Of a stretch of DNA of 64,000 nt, positions 50,025-61,871 are shown piece by piece. The stretch comes from Straminergon stramineum. Its lineage: Eukaryota; Streptophyta; Bryopsida; Hypnales; Calliergonaceae. Every line of letters starts with the position of its first letter. Positions within the stretch are counted from its first letter, which is position 1. The notes under the pieces are model-generated. The model had not been told where the DNA came from and did not search any database. It saw only the letters and a list, made by a program, of their open reading frames with translations. The DNA is taken from the NCBI GenBank assembly GCA_963920665.1, contig OY987271.1:15503350-15567349 (forward strand), read 5' to 3'. A program made the translations under genes and the position numbers.

Positions 50025-50715
50025 GGAGTCTGTGAATGTATTTAACAGTTTGTTTAATGCAGCAATCAAAGGAGATGATGATTTACTCGTTATATACGAG
50101 CTGCGTCTCGATTGGAGAAATACTATACTTGCTGCTGATCGAGAGATGGCGTGAACTGGCTCTTGAATTGTGATTCTTCAAGGTTAGTCGTCGTGCAGTG
50201 TCTATTTTTGTTAGAATACGAATGGTAGTATGTATTCTCGGTTCTTGTATTCATTTCATGACGCTGAGGAAATTTTTTGACAAATTGCAGAGCTGCGTTA
50301 GTGCGAGCGTAAGAAGGCCATTTCTTTTGAGCTTCATGTCCAACTCTCAGAAAGCCAACATGGAACCGGAATCTGTGAATTTCTCTTAGTTTGCTCAATG
50401 CAGCAATCAAAGGAGATGAGGATTTTGTTTCAATTTGTATGAGCTCCTTCTCAAATTATTTAGATCGAGACACAGAAATTTCCGATCTGCGGAGGGACGG
50501 AGTGAACTTGCTGTTTGTGGTTCTTTATGGTTTGTCGTGCAGTAATTATTGTTTATTGACACAAATATGTTGGCTTACACCTGTACTGTATGTGCGGTTG
50601 TGGTAAACATTTCCTTTTCCTGATGTCGCGGAAATTTTCTTGTCAATTTGCAGTGCGCGTGAGCGGAGTCTATTAAGCTTGAATAAGTTATATCGCTGAA
50701 GTCGAAGAGCGAGGC
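50025..50715 (+). repeat. Diverged 341-bp tandem duplication upstream of the B3 gene
   Basis: AATGCAGCAATCAAAGGAGA occurs at 50056 and 50397. TCGTGCAG recurs about 342 bp apart, and GGAAATTTT.TTG..AA.TTGCAG recurs near 50270 and 50629. A weaker third relative, TGATGCAGAAAGCATAGCAG, lies near 49902. Each unit contains splice-acceptor-like TTTGCAG sequence, so these may be non-coding 5' UTR exons and introns of the B3 gene that duplicated. Confidence 0.6.
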
Positions 50716-50746
50716 TACTTGAAGTGATTTCAAGAGACACGTGGCG

Positions 50747-52033
50747 ATGACGAAGAACAAGAAAACGTCTGCCATCACTGGTAGTTCAATCCTACTTCAG
50801 CATGATCCTCCACGGTGCTTCAATCTATCACCCAGGGGGCGGAAAAGAGGTGACGGTAGATCATCATCTGGGCGGCAGATCAAGAGAAGCTCGCCATCCA
50901 AGCGGCAGAAGCGAAGTCCTAACGAAGGAAGTGCCATCAGTGTGCCCGCAAGTACGGCGAGAAGCTTCATGAAAGTCTTGCGGTCCAAGTACACTTATTA
51001 TTCCTCTGAATGCTGCAGACTGGTAATGTTGACACTGGATCAATTCGTGTTTTCGTAATGATAAATTTTAGGAGTTAGGTGATTTTCTCAAGATATTTGG
51101 TTTATCTGACTGTGTTCCCCACAGTAGTGACTTTGCGGAGGAGATCTCGATAGTTTCCTTGACTGGAAAATGAGCTTCTACTTAGAATTACGAATGTGCT
51201 TCTTCTTGAATCGATTGTCTGTGATGGGCTAATTCTGAAAGGGGAAGTGCTCATTGCGTACCTCACAATGTCTTTGTCATGAGCAGCTTCTACCGGTAAA
51301 ATTTTGTAGGAAGCACAAGGTGGAGAGGTGTGTGACAATGACAGATTCTGCGGGGCACAAGGTATGGCACATGCGTTTACAGTATGGCGCTTGGTTCAAA
51401 CATCCAAGGCGATACGTAATCAGCAAGGGATGGCGACAGTTTTCATATGAGCACAGCCTGAAGGTCAACGACAGACTTGTGTTCACTCTGGTGACCTGCT
51501 CGCATTTTGTTGTGGAATTTGCAACTTCAAAGGGTTCTACTCGTGCAATGTTTCCAACAAGAGACGGGAAGGCCTATCCTGGGTCTATGAACTATTCTAG
51601 GTTAGACTGCCTGGCTTCAGCAAACCGTAAGGTTAAGCTTCGAGCTGTGAAAGAGAAGCAGATCCAGAACAAGGCTCTAGTTGTGAAAGAGCAGCAGATT
51701 CGGAAGAAGGCTCAAGCTGTGAAAGGGAAGCAGATTCGGAAGAAGACCCAATTTGTGAAGGAGGAAAAGATCCAGAAGAAAGTTCAAGTTGTGAAAGAGA
51801 TAGAGATCCGACAGAAGGTGGCATCGATTATCTTGCCGGACAAACAGAAGCTTCAGAAAGAAACATTCTGCCAGTGCAACACAGTCGGGCATGTAAAGAA
51901 CATCAAGGCTCACTCGATAAAAGATCACATCTTCCCTGAGTTCACGCATTTAGAGTGCAAGAATCCAGATGGATCGATATACCTGCAAATTTTAGACAGT
52001 GACAGTGAGATTTCTGGTGTCAATGAAAACTGA
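50747..52033 (+). CDS. REM-like B3-domain protein with five 12-residue repeats
   Basis: Exons 50747-51022 and 51287-52033 join in phase 0 to give 340 residues. Residues 1-75 are basic and disordered (GRKRGDG, KRSSPSKRQKRSPNEG), likely nuclear signals. Residues ~76-172 form a B3 domain: FMKVLRSKYTYYSSECCR, then LLPVKFCRKH, WHMRLQYG, YVISKGWRQF and NDRLVFTLV. B3 domains bind DNA in the major groove and are plant transcription-factor modules; this one is closest in style to the REM group. Residues 211-270 are five tandem 12-mers of the type AVKEKQIRKKAQ, basic and probably helical. The C terminus contains FCQCN and is acidic. No EAR or other repression motif is seen. ATG 50747 is the first in-frame AUG, and the frame is open above it only from a GTG. 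DNA target unknown. Confidence 0.85.
51630..51815 (+). repeat. 36-bp coding minisatellite in the B3 gene
   Basis: Five in-frame units of 36 bp encode the 12-residue repeats. GTGAAAGAG..GCAGATTCGGAAGAAG is the recurring core. The period is a multiple of three, so unit gain or loss keeps the frame. Confidence 0.9.
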
Positions 52034-55000
52034 GTAGCGGAAAGCCGGTTCCTACTTTCAGAATGTCGAGTACAGCGTTGCGGATATTGACATTCTATAG
52101 CCGGTGATGTGATTGTGTTCGTCTTCGGAACCTTTTATTTTCCCCCCTCAATCTTTTCGGGCAACTGAAGCAGAGATCTTCCCTACAGTTAGAGAATAAA
52201 CGGTCAAAGAATACTCCTCTTTTTGAATAAGTCATTCATAGATCTTATGCTTTGTATATTTTCCTTTGCAAATAAACTTCAATCACTTCGTTCTCCTTAT
52301 GTGCAGGGCACTTTGATACGAATGCCTGTGATCAGCGCATGGCATGGCTCAAGCCATGAATGCACATCGGCTCTGGAGTCTGTACTGAATGAGTGCCTCC
52401 CCTTTTAAAAATCTACCCTAATTTAGTCTTGTCTTTGATTCAGAAGCCCGTCAAAACCTAGTGAACTGCAGAAGTCAGTGCTTCGCTACAGATGCAGCAG
52501 CAGAGGTACAAAATGAGTAACTCCTCGCCTCATGAGTACTCCTAATGCAGGAGAGCAGGTCCCACTCCTCTTCTACTCATGGTTGCTTTGCTTGCTCTCA
52601 TCACTGAACACGCCTACTGCAATTTTAGGCTCAAGAGACAAATTTAATCTGTCGCTGATGTGAAGCTCTTACCCACTAGTTGTCACTGCCAGCTTCGACT
52701 TCGACGTTAAATGTCTGATTACTTGTCTCTCCACAGATAGTCAAGAAGGTCTTAAGTCTAAGGCAGAAATGCCTAAGGAAGCAAAAGATGGCAGAAACTG
52801 AAATATCAGAATGCAACAAACCAGGTGAGATCTCTGACCAGCCTGACATTTCCTATACTCTAAATTATTACCGAACACCAAATCAGCGGGACTTGTTTAT
52901 GACCATGGTACAGTAAAGCTAATTTGTTGAAAATCCTTAGATTACTATGTCATCCGCAATCCTCTGCTCCTTGAACATCATTCAAAACCCTAATTCATTC
53001 ATTATCGCAAGCACAACCTTAGAACAAACATACAAACGTCACAACTTAGTCACGCTTCAATCCACTGAATGTCTGAATGTCTTTTTGCTAGTCTAGAAGC
53101 GTTAAGAACAGGAGCTAGAAGGACGGACCTTATTACTATTTTTTCAAACAATAAAACTCAGTCAATTTGTATGTTCCCTTCTGGCAACCGTACATGAATT
53201 GAAATTTTATTTTAATATTTTACAGATTAAATCATGTCATCTATAAGTCTAAAAATTTGAAATTTTTTTATTCTGGAAATTTGAAATTATTGTGAATTTT
53301 GAACGAAAAGTGAGTAAAATTCATATCAAATAATATCAAAAATCTCAAAATTTCAGCATATGTGTATATTAGAGTGCAAAACATCGCAGTGCAAATTTCC
53401 ATGTCATGCTATAATTAGAAATTTGGCATTCTATGGTTATAGGCCCAAAGTTCAAATTGCAATAAAATTTTGAATTTTAAGAAATTTTCAAATTGGAGTA
53501 GAAACTAGACTTGATTAACTTCATTTCAACAGTTGGGCTCAAATTCATTATCTTCATTTCATTAGTTGGACTCCAATTCAAAAAATATCATTTCCATGAA
53601 GAGTAAGAAGCTTGAAGTTGCCAAAATACAGGTGATCCCTGTTTTGAGAATCTTTTTTGTCTATTATCACTGCAAAAATAACAGAATCCTTTTGGGGGGG
53701 TATCTTTGATCTGTCACCACAAGTCTTGAATGAAAAATTGCTTTCCTACAGCATGTCTCCTGCAGAGGTTCACATCTGTTGATCGGACCATAATGGTCCG
53801 TATCGTCCCTTCTAGGGTTAAAGCCATTACCTGTGTGGCTAAGCTTTCGATTTTCATGCATTCAATTTCCAGAAGCAGTTTCTGAAAATTGCCGAAAGTA
53901 AGCACGGCAGGAGTGCAGGCCTAATAAGTAAATTAACTAAAGGGTCATCGTACCTTTTCAATATTGTTCCCCCGATTTCTTTGCTCTGACATGATCAGCA
54001 CGAATCTCACGGCAAGCAGCTTCCGAAATACATGCTGCTAATTTTAAGTCGACGAGTGCCATGCGTCACGAGCATCCTCCTGAGAAGAATGCAAGCATGC
54101 ACAGCAGCAAGTGGAACACTGAAACAGGCCAGAAAAAATGCAGAGTTCAATGATGGAGCAGCAGTGACCGACTTCTTGAGTGACGGAGGCCCAGCAGATG
54201 CAACTGAGTTTTGTAAATTGAAATTGGACAGGTAAATCTCTTCACAGTAAAAGCAAGGAATCTCTTTAGTTGCACGGCGGGGGACGACGCTGTTAACTTA
54301 CCACCTGTTGTGACTGGAGGTCCCCCTCGGCGACCCCAGCACGGCTTTGAGCTCTGGACAGATGTCTTGCATGGCTGCTTTGGTGAAATCCAGATCCTCC
54401 GGCTCGGTCGCAAAGGCGGTGGGGTCAGCCCTTAAATCTCATCAACGAATTGAAACGCCAGGACGTTTATAACTTATGGTGAACATCTTTGAAGTTACAG
54501 ATCTGTTTTGCATGACAGGGTTTCTCGAAATTCTACAGTAGTATTTTTGAACCGGACATAATTTTGTTTATGTAACTGGAAGAGTCTATTAATTAGGTGA
54601 AGAGGTGGTTATTTCGAGAATTTTATATAGTTAATTATTACTACGACACTGCTGTACTGCTTGCGATCGTATGCGTGATGATGGGACAATTCAACCTTGT
54701 GATTCCGCAAAAATAGTCATACCTTAGCGAGGGGAGCTTTTAGCACAGTTGAAGTAAGTTACTGTATGCTTTGAGCTCCTTGAAACTCTCCACCTGGGAC
54801 GTTCTCTTATCTATCTTACTGTACTTCACCTTCATGGTGCAGGAATCCGACATTGATAAGCTTACTCATAACTTGACGTGCTGGAGCTTGGGCTACTATT
54901 CGTAGATTACGCTTTCGCGAGCGCTGGGGTTCCGAGCGAATTTAGGTTGTTTCATGCTTTTTCAATTAATTTTTGATGAAATATTCGTCGACTTTTCTGT

Positions 55001-55258
55001 GAGCATCGGAGGAGGTAGGGCGGTTCCGATTGGTGTTGGCTTGATTTCGAGCGATTCGTTTTCGGCTTCTATGTGTTAGGAATGGTAGCGAGCAAGTCTT
55101 TAGTTGCCATTCTTGATCCTTTCAGAGTTTGCGAGTCTTTTTGCTCCAAGATTTGATAATCGCAGGAGTAGACGGGAGGAGATACCGTGGTTGGGAAAGA
55201 TTGGTGAGCGAAGCTGGCGTAGTGAATTGAAACCCCGGCCCGGAGAAAACTGGGCACC
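52034..55258. other. B3-LOV intergenic region with possible exons
   Basis: Immediately after the B3 stop lie the 3' UTR and possibly spliced non-coding exons. One splice-bounded open block, 52737-52824 (CCACAG| ... CCAG|GTGAG), reads IVKKVLSLRQKCLRKQKMAE without a stop, but has no coding partner. 53.2-53.6 kb is AT-rich repeat-like DNA. The final ~400 bp are the GC-richer 5' UTR and promoter of the LOV gene. Confidence 0.35.
54302..54430 (-). CDS. Possible isolated exon, unidentified
   Basis: On the minus strand an AAG acceptor at 54431 opens a frame reading ADPTAFATEPEDLDFTKAAM and ending ...VLGSPRGTSSHNR at a donor (CAG|GTGG or GTG|GTAAGT). The composition is convincingly protein-like and both borders fit splice consensus. 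I do not recognise the family. A possible next block at ~54150-54220 reads PPSLKKSVTAAPSLNSA, but the phase does not join cleanly. It may be a gene fragment or part of an unrecognised gene. Confidence 0.3.
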
Positions 55259-58200
55259 ATGTGTCAGGATTGTAGCGGTGATTTTAGCAAGTTGAAGATG
55301 GCGACTACGGGGAGGTCTTCGAGCATTCCCAAGCGCCGGTTGGTAAAATTGGAGGAGCTTGTATGTTCATTGAGCCGCGCGTACGACGAAAGCATTAGTG
55401 AGGCGTTAGAGAGACACGAGTACAATTTCGTCTTGAGTGACCCTCGGCTACCTGACCACCCCATCGTGTATGCCAGTGAGGGGTTCTTGCGCATGTCGGG
55501 TTACAAACGCTCGGAGGTTCTGGGTCGCAATTGCAGATTTCTGCAGGGTCCTGACACGGACCGCCGCACCGTTCTCGAGATTAGGGATGCGATTCGGGAG
55601 GAGCAGCCATGTCAGGTGCGCATTTTGAACTACACGAAGCAAGGGCAAGCTTTCTGGAACTTGTTTCATCTGGCGCCAATCTACTCGAGACAGGACGGAA
55701 TCGTGATCCACTACGTCGGGGTGCAAACCCCTACTGCTCCTCATTTCGCATCCGGAGTTCCATCCCGAACACAACGAGTTGTTTCTGAGACTGTGAAGGA
55801 GTTGGTCGAAGGGGGACACCCAGTTAGTACAGACTCACCTCAACCTGCCGAGGGCCTCGTAAATCTGCGTTTGAGGGGTGGAGGTCAGCTCTTGCAATAT
55901 ATCTTCTGGACGAATCATGCTGTTTCTTTTGTGAAAATCAGAGTAGTTTGGAGTTCATTAGCTTTGTACTCGGCCATAGGATTTGCAGGAGTTGCATTGT
56001 GAGCATAAGTATTCTTTGGTTTAGCGATGTACAAGCATTGTTTGCTGTTGCTGAAATTCTGAAACCTACATTGCGCACTTGGGGGTGATCTTCGTTTGGT
56101 TTCAGCAGCAGATGCGGATGCGGATGATATTGTCCAGGAGGAGCATATAGACACTGAGAATGACGAAGATTCACCTCTAGTAGATGAAGCTCTTAAAGAA
56201 AAGTCAGCTTTGGCATTGCGAGCTGTCACTTGTGATCTCACTCAGTCGAGTAGAATAAAAGGCGATCTTGCGCTGAACCGATCCATACGACTATCTGAGA
56301 GTGCTCCTACCGGAGTTGTGTGTTCTTCTCTAATGATTTCTCTCACCCGGATCCAGCAAAGTTTCGTCTTGTAAGACTCACTGGTTATCTCCTACATTGT
56401 AGAATATGTTCTTTTCTAATACAGCAAATTTGGTTTGTGCTACCACATGCTGAGACACCGTTAATGCTGCTGACCTTCATGAATTTCCAAAGCTCTCAGG
56501 CTCATATGTCAATATATTTCTGTAATTTCTCCTTCACCATTTTAGGGTCTGATTCTTGGTCTGCATGTTGAACAGGTCGGATCCAAACTTACCTGACATG
56601 CCTATCGTTTATGCCAGTGATTTGTTCTGCGATTTAACTGGTATTTTACATATTCCACGAACTTCTGCGAGCTAGTTTGAATAGATTTGGACAGTATTTT
56701 CGAGCTCACATTTGTACTTGCTTCGTTTTCCTGGCTAGCTTAAATGGAATCTAATACTTCCTTCGTTGGACAGAATGTTGTCATTTTGTGCACGAGTTTG
56801 TGGAATCAGTCCTTCACTTGCAAACTGTGAGTGACTTGGCGACAAATCTAATTAATATTCTGTTTTCGGACTTATGCGCTGACAGGCTACAGTCGAGAGG
56901 AGGTGGTTGGTCGTAATTGTCGATTTTTGCAAGGCCCAGACACGGATCCTGAAGATGTTCAGAAGGTGATTTTACATTCTATCATCTTGTCAAGATTGCC
57001 ACCGTTTCAACAGGTTTCTTGGTCTTCTTCGTGACCCAGTCTCAGGCAACCGCAATGCGTCCTTCCTGGGATCTGCAAGAGAACTTCGTTTGAGTGGGTT
57101 GTTTTGTATGATCGATTTGCACTATTACTTGTATTTGTTAGTAAATTTGAAGATCTTCCTATCCTGCTGATGCTCATGAATGTGGAATATTATGTAGGAG
57201 TCGTTTTATTCGGATAGAGAGATATTCCGCTTCTTTGATTTGTGTTGAAACTCTTTAGGTTGGAGGACCTCGGTTAACACTCCTTTTGCGTGTTATCAAT
57301 GTCGCTGGTTATTGATCTGACCGAGAATTTTTACTGCTGGATCATTATGTGCCAGATACGCGAAGCTGTTAAGGAGGAGCAAGCTTGCACCGTCAAAATC
57401 TTAAATTACAGGTACGCAACATCAAACTGCGAGTTCTTTGAGTCTCTTTTTTTGCATGTTTGCTGTTATTCTTTAATTCTAATGTCAGTGTTAAACTTGA
57501 GGCAGGACTTGCAAGAGAGCTGAAGTTGATTTGTCTCTCGTAGCAAGCTCGATTCTGCTGCATGGTTTAGTCTTATTTCAATGTTCAATGCATGAGTTCG
57601 TGTGTGTTTAAGCATTATCAGTGAGAGGTCCAAGTAAAACCTTCCTAATCAGTGGTGACCTGATTGAATTTCAGAAAGGATAAGACGCCCTTTTACAATT
57701 ATTTGCAAGTTTCACCTGTGCGAAACTGCGGTGGAAAGGTGAGATACTGCTCTATGAAATTTGAGTCCGCTGTTTTAATCAGTACTTATGAATTGTTACT
57801 AAAGTTTCCATGTTTACTTTGTCAGCTTAAATTCTGTCAACCTTTAACATCCTCAACTTTTCTTTTCCTTTGCATCTCAAACTTGGATGGATAGATAAGG
57901 TGGGCATCCCCCATATGCGCCACTGACCCTAAACTCTGTGTACATCTTCAAAACCTACTACATATCTATGTGGAAGAAACTGTTTTAGAACCAAACTTTG
58001 TTCCTTCACAACTTTTGCAGTACGGTATTCAAATGTCACGTTCTTTGGTGCGTGGGACCTCCTTTCAAGTGTCAACAAGAAAATATGAAAATTTGACTAT
58101 CTAACTAGACACAGAAGCAAAAAGTGTCGGTTTGGGGGGTATCCACCTTAGGTTCCTCTGTTTTTTACACAAATTATGTTGACAGAAGGATTTGCGTTGA

Positions 58201-58930
58201 TTCTAAATGAAAAATGTATAGAAAGAGTACAATTATCACACATATCTGAAAATGCATGCAGAAAATCTCACACCTCACTTATGAAGTGGAAGAAGAAATT
58301 TTTTGCTTTTTCGTAAATGCGATTCTCGTACGTCTTCTATATATGATATTTGAAAAGTACACTATTTTAGTGCGTTCGTATATACATAAATTATAGCTGT
58401 CTGTTTCCATGTATAATATGCAGAGACTTTTCATATGTGGTCTTCATTTACAATGTCCAATTTTCATTTTATAATACTCTAAAAATTGAAGGTTTAACTT
58501 TTATTCATACATATTTATAGCTAGCCGGTTACTAAATGTCTAACATTGAACACTTTATTATTTCTATTGTATTTTTTGTGGGAGTAGAAAACAGATTACT
58601 AATATATGTTATATTATAGCATCATAACTAATATATATAACATGGTAACCATTATGAAGACTCATTGTCGATTGTTTGTTTTTACAACGTTGAGATTGTC
58701 GCCTCTTACCCTTATCTGCCACAAGTGTTTAATCTTTTGCCAAATGGTGAACGCAGGTGGCCTTTTACGTAGGTGTGCAGCTTGAAATGGGGGAGGTTGA
58801 TACTGACACGTCTCAAGAGACTGGTATGAGTGCGCATGCGAAGCAACTCGGAACAGTTGGGGTTGTGAGAGTGGCTGTCCGCAGCTTGCAAGGGTCTGGC
58901 CTTCGGCGGACCCTGAAGAGGACAGTGTAA
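55259..58930 (+). CDS. LOV/LOV blue-light receptor (TWIN LOV / PAS-LOV protein type)
   Basis: Exons 55259-55883, 56106-56370, 56576-56640, 56886-56965, 57356-57411, 57675-57738 and 58757-58930 join in frame to give 442 residues. LOV1 (about 55-160) has [15 protein letters not shown] and [13 protein letters not shown] with Cys92. LOV2 (about 297-400) has [19 protein letters not shown] and [13 protein letters not shown] with Cys330. Both cysteines sit where the flavin-C4a adduct forms, and both domains end in a YVGVQ strand. There is no kinase, F-box or Kelch region, so this is the short LOV/LOV class rather than a phototropin or ZTL protein. The linker is acidic and low in structure. The C terminus ([12 protein letters not shown]...) is basic. 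The start could also be Met14 (MATTGRSSS), which lacks the MCQDC lead. Signalling partners are not predictable from sequence. Confidence 0.95.
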
Positions 58931-59564
58931 GAGGACAAAAATGGAAGGAGAACTCTTATGGTCTCTCCCTCTGCTTGTACAATATATATATCATGTAAAA
59001 TTTATCCTCGCTTTGATGTTAATCACCTGAAATTTCAAATTGTTCTATGAATTCTTGTAGAAGGGTCACGGCAGGTGAAAGTCGAACACTCAGGTTGTGC
59101 AACATTGGTCGTTTCCATCAGGGGAATCGGGGTAAGTCTATATTCAATGGAAACCTCCTGTTTGTTAATAAGGTGCTGTAATCTACTGTACGATCTACGT
59201 TCTGAAAGCACCATTGCTTCGTATTTTGAACCTCACGCAAGGGCCGAACCATTGTCGAGTCTTGGACGGTTGCCATTTAAGTTGAGACAAGTAGTCATAA
59301 GGTTTGCAACTTGCCACATTATTGAGTGTGATTGTGTGAACGGGCCATGGTGTCTAGGTCTGATCATTTCTTCTTCTCATAAATTGATTTAGCTGCCAGT
59401 CCTTTGAAATCAGGGGCTACTATTCACTTCGCTAAGGAATGATCATTTGCAGCCTTTTCATCTCTTGGAATACAAATCGCTGCAAGAAATTGTAAGTTAC
59501 CCAGCTATATTGAGTCTAAGGTAAGTACTTGCAGAACCCACAGAATTTGCTCTGTCACAGTGTA
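58931..59564. other. 3' region of the LOV gene
   Basis: This is probably 3' UTR. A splice-like block ending CGG|GGTAAGT near 59130 could mark a 3' UTR intron or an alternative last exon. No other gene is seen. Confidence 0.35.
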
Positions 59565-59670
59565 CACCCTCACTTTATTTCAGAACCTAAATCTAGAATA
59601 GTCATACATTTTGTTATAAGATTTGTGCCAGACTTACAACCGTAGATTTAGGTTTTGAAATAAAGAGGGG
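59565..59670. mobile_element. Short MITE with TA duplication (Stowaway/mariner-like)
   Basis: Inverted ends of ~30 bp pair CTTTATTTCAGAACCTAAAT with ATTTAGGTTTTGAAATAAAG, one mismatch over 20 bp. The outermost bases are CACCCTC and GAGGGG, flanked by TA on both sides. At ~106 bp with no coding sequence, it fits a Tc1/mariner-derived MITE. Confidence 0.6.
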
Positions 59671-60683
59671 TATGCATTGTGATGTCGGAAGTTGGGGTGT
59701 TGCAATTAGGCATACTTACCTGACTTCTAACGTGATTTCTGTAGTTCCTGTGTGTACTCCCACTTTCCAATGAACTTGATTTGGGACAAGGCACTATCCA
59801 CTCAAAAGACAGACCACTTTCTGCTCAATTAATTAGCACCCCCCCTCCCCCAAAAAATTAGTAGCCATTGATCTTTTTTGAAAAAAAAATAAAAACACCC
59901 CCTTCCCTACTGTTGAGTCCGATACAAATATTATGATACCATTCGTATATAATATGCATACAGATACGGAAGATGGGTACTGAATATTGATTACACACTA
60001 ATTATGTATTGAATACATAATGTATATTATATACATACTAATTATTAAATATTGAATACATATTGAATATGTTGATATAATCCATATCGCTTGCCAAATA
60101 AATTGTTCATCAAAAATATAAATAAGCGTGGGAGTAGCTTTTGCGAAGTTTGTTTTGAAAAGGGATAATTAAATAAAAAACAACCAATCCCAGTGTCTTT
60201 TGGGTGGATGCCTGTCCTCACTATCCACTCAAAAGACAACCTCCACAAATGCTTTGGCTTAGTGGTTGAAGTTGAGGTAATTTATACCAAGTGATGTAAT
60301 CATAGATTGCAACCTGCTCATTAATTTTTTCATTATTTTATTTTAACACCTGTGAGTTTGAACTAACTTTAATGAGATCAATATCAAAAAACGAGAATAA
60401 AATTTTTGTAACTCCTCCAAAACAATTGTAAGGTAGGCAGACCCATTATGGACCCCCAACCTAAGTCAGATCCAACTTGTACAAGAACCAACTTTGTATA
60501 TATCGCATTCAATGTGGAACAAAATTTTGCATGCATGTAAATCAAACTAAGGTATGGCCCCCTAAAATTGACCAAGCTACTCTGAATGCAACCACTACCA
60601 TAGGAGTACATTTTGCTTTCTTCAGTGTACCAATTGTGTGGATTTTAGGAGTGGGTCATGTATAGTGACTATTGTGATTGAAA
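59671..60683. other. AT-rich region with an inverted R9 copy
   Basis: About 59825-59985 is related in reverse complement to 3870-4110. TGAATAC/ATACATA repeats occupy 59990-60075. Around 60250 TGGCTTAGTGGTTGAAG resembles a pol III A box, and TGTGAGTTTGAACT near 60350 a weak B box; it may be a decayed SINE but no tRNA fold can be supported. Confidence 0.4.
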
Positions 60684-60745
60684 CTCCAAAATTCGTAACT
60701 AATTCCACAAAGGTCCAAAAAATATGAAACAACTTGAACCCAAAA
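60684..60745 (+). repeat. Dispersed repeat R1, short copy
   Basis: CCAAAATTCGTAACTAATTCC, then AGGTCCAAAAAATATGAAAC and AACTTG, matches the R1 foldback arms at 23.1-23.6 kb and 6.5 kb. Confidence 0.7.
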
Positions 60746-60964
60746 CACAAATCCTAACGCCACTTGCACACAATCCAGACAGGCAAGTAAGCCTCCACAT
60801 GCCGGCTACTGCCGATTAGTCCGTCCAGTTGTCACTGACTTAGCAAAGTCCTTCAGAACATCTGGTGTTCCGTGACATGAAAGGCCTGTCTATTAGTTTC
60901 CAAAAGCTCATCCATACCTTAACCCTTAACCCCTCACCGCCCAAGGGGACCAAAAGTGTCCTCA

Positions 60965-61480
60965 AGTCAAATTCAAAGTGCTGTAACTTTTGCATCCGAT
61001 GTCCAAATTCAATAAAACTTGTTGAAAAATTTGCGCTCTCTCTTTTAGTTTGTGTGGTTAAACTTTCAGATCAAGAAAAGATGTACTGAATTTTCGGAAG
61101 CCAATCGAATTTCACAAGTTCAATTTGAATTCAACAAACTACATTTGATGGCTGCAACTTTGGGGGCATGTATCTCCTTCATCCAAATTTTGTTTTCAAT
61201 CAAATTTGTTGAGTTATGTTACCCTTGAAGTCTAGTTATTGTGGTAGAGTATTCATGTCAATACAGGATGTTTTGAATGTTTGGGATCAATTCAAAGTTC
61301 AAAATCCCGATATTTTTGGATTACAATGAACTTCGACAGCTTGTTTCTTCTTCATAAAATGTTCATTTCCAATAATATTTTTTGGAAAAGTTGTGCATAC
61401 TAGTTTAGTTTGTATGGCTAAAATCTCATGTCAATCCAAGAAGTTATGAGTGACTAAGAAGCATTCTAGTAGGAGGTTCA
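60965..61480 (+). repeat. Diverged ~180-bp tandem units
   Basis: Three blocks starting near 60972, 61151 and 61340 share the order TCCAAATT, a TTTCAAT.AAA.TTGTTG-like motif, CTAGTTTAGTTTGT.TGG or variant, and TCA.GTCAAT..AAGA. Similarity is low but repeated in order, suggesting an old satellite-like or transposon-internal array. Confidence 0.4.
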
Positions 61481-61871
61481 ATTTTTGATGTATTTTTTGC
61501 AACTTTTCTTACTATTTTTTGACATTTCAAAGTCATTTTGCAGACACAATGAGTCAATTGAATGATATTTTTTTTCATCAATGTGTTTTTATGATGATTT
61601 TGAATCACTTCATACTTTAAAATTTCTTCATTTGACTAGATTTAGAAACTGAATTTCGCCTCCAAATGTATTTTTAGGAAAAATTCAACATCCTTTTTCA
61701 ACACTAAAACATTATAATCTTGCAATCTATGCGGTCAAATGACATCAAATTTGGTGCATGTAATGTAAAACAAGTGCACTACAAGATTGTACAGTTGAGA
61801 TCTCTATAACTCAGTGAAAATTCTATCTATAACACTTCAAAAGAAATGTTGTTTTTTGACTTGTTCAGGTC

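Noticed and set aside
50755..50994. Minus-strand ORF opposite B3 exon 1 (50797-50994)
   Set aside because: It is a shadow of the B3 gene's basic N-terminal exon.
55448..55819. 123-codon minus-strand ORF
   Set aside because: It is antisense to LOV1-encoding exon 1.
60250..60370. Possible tRNA-derived SINE
   Set aside because: TGGCTTAGTGGTT resembles an A box, but the B box is poor and no tail or target duplication was found.
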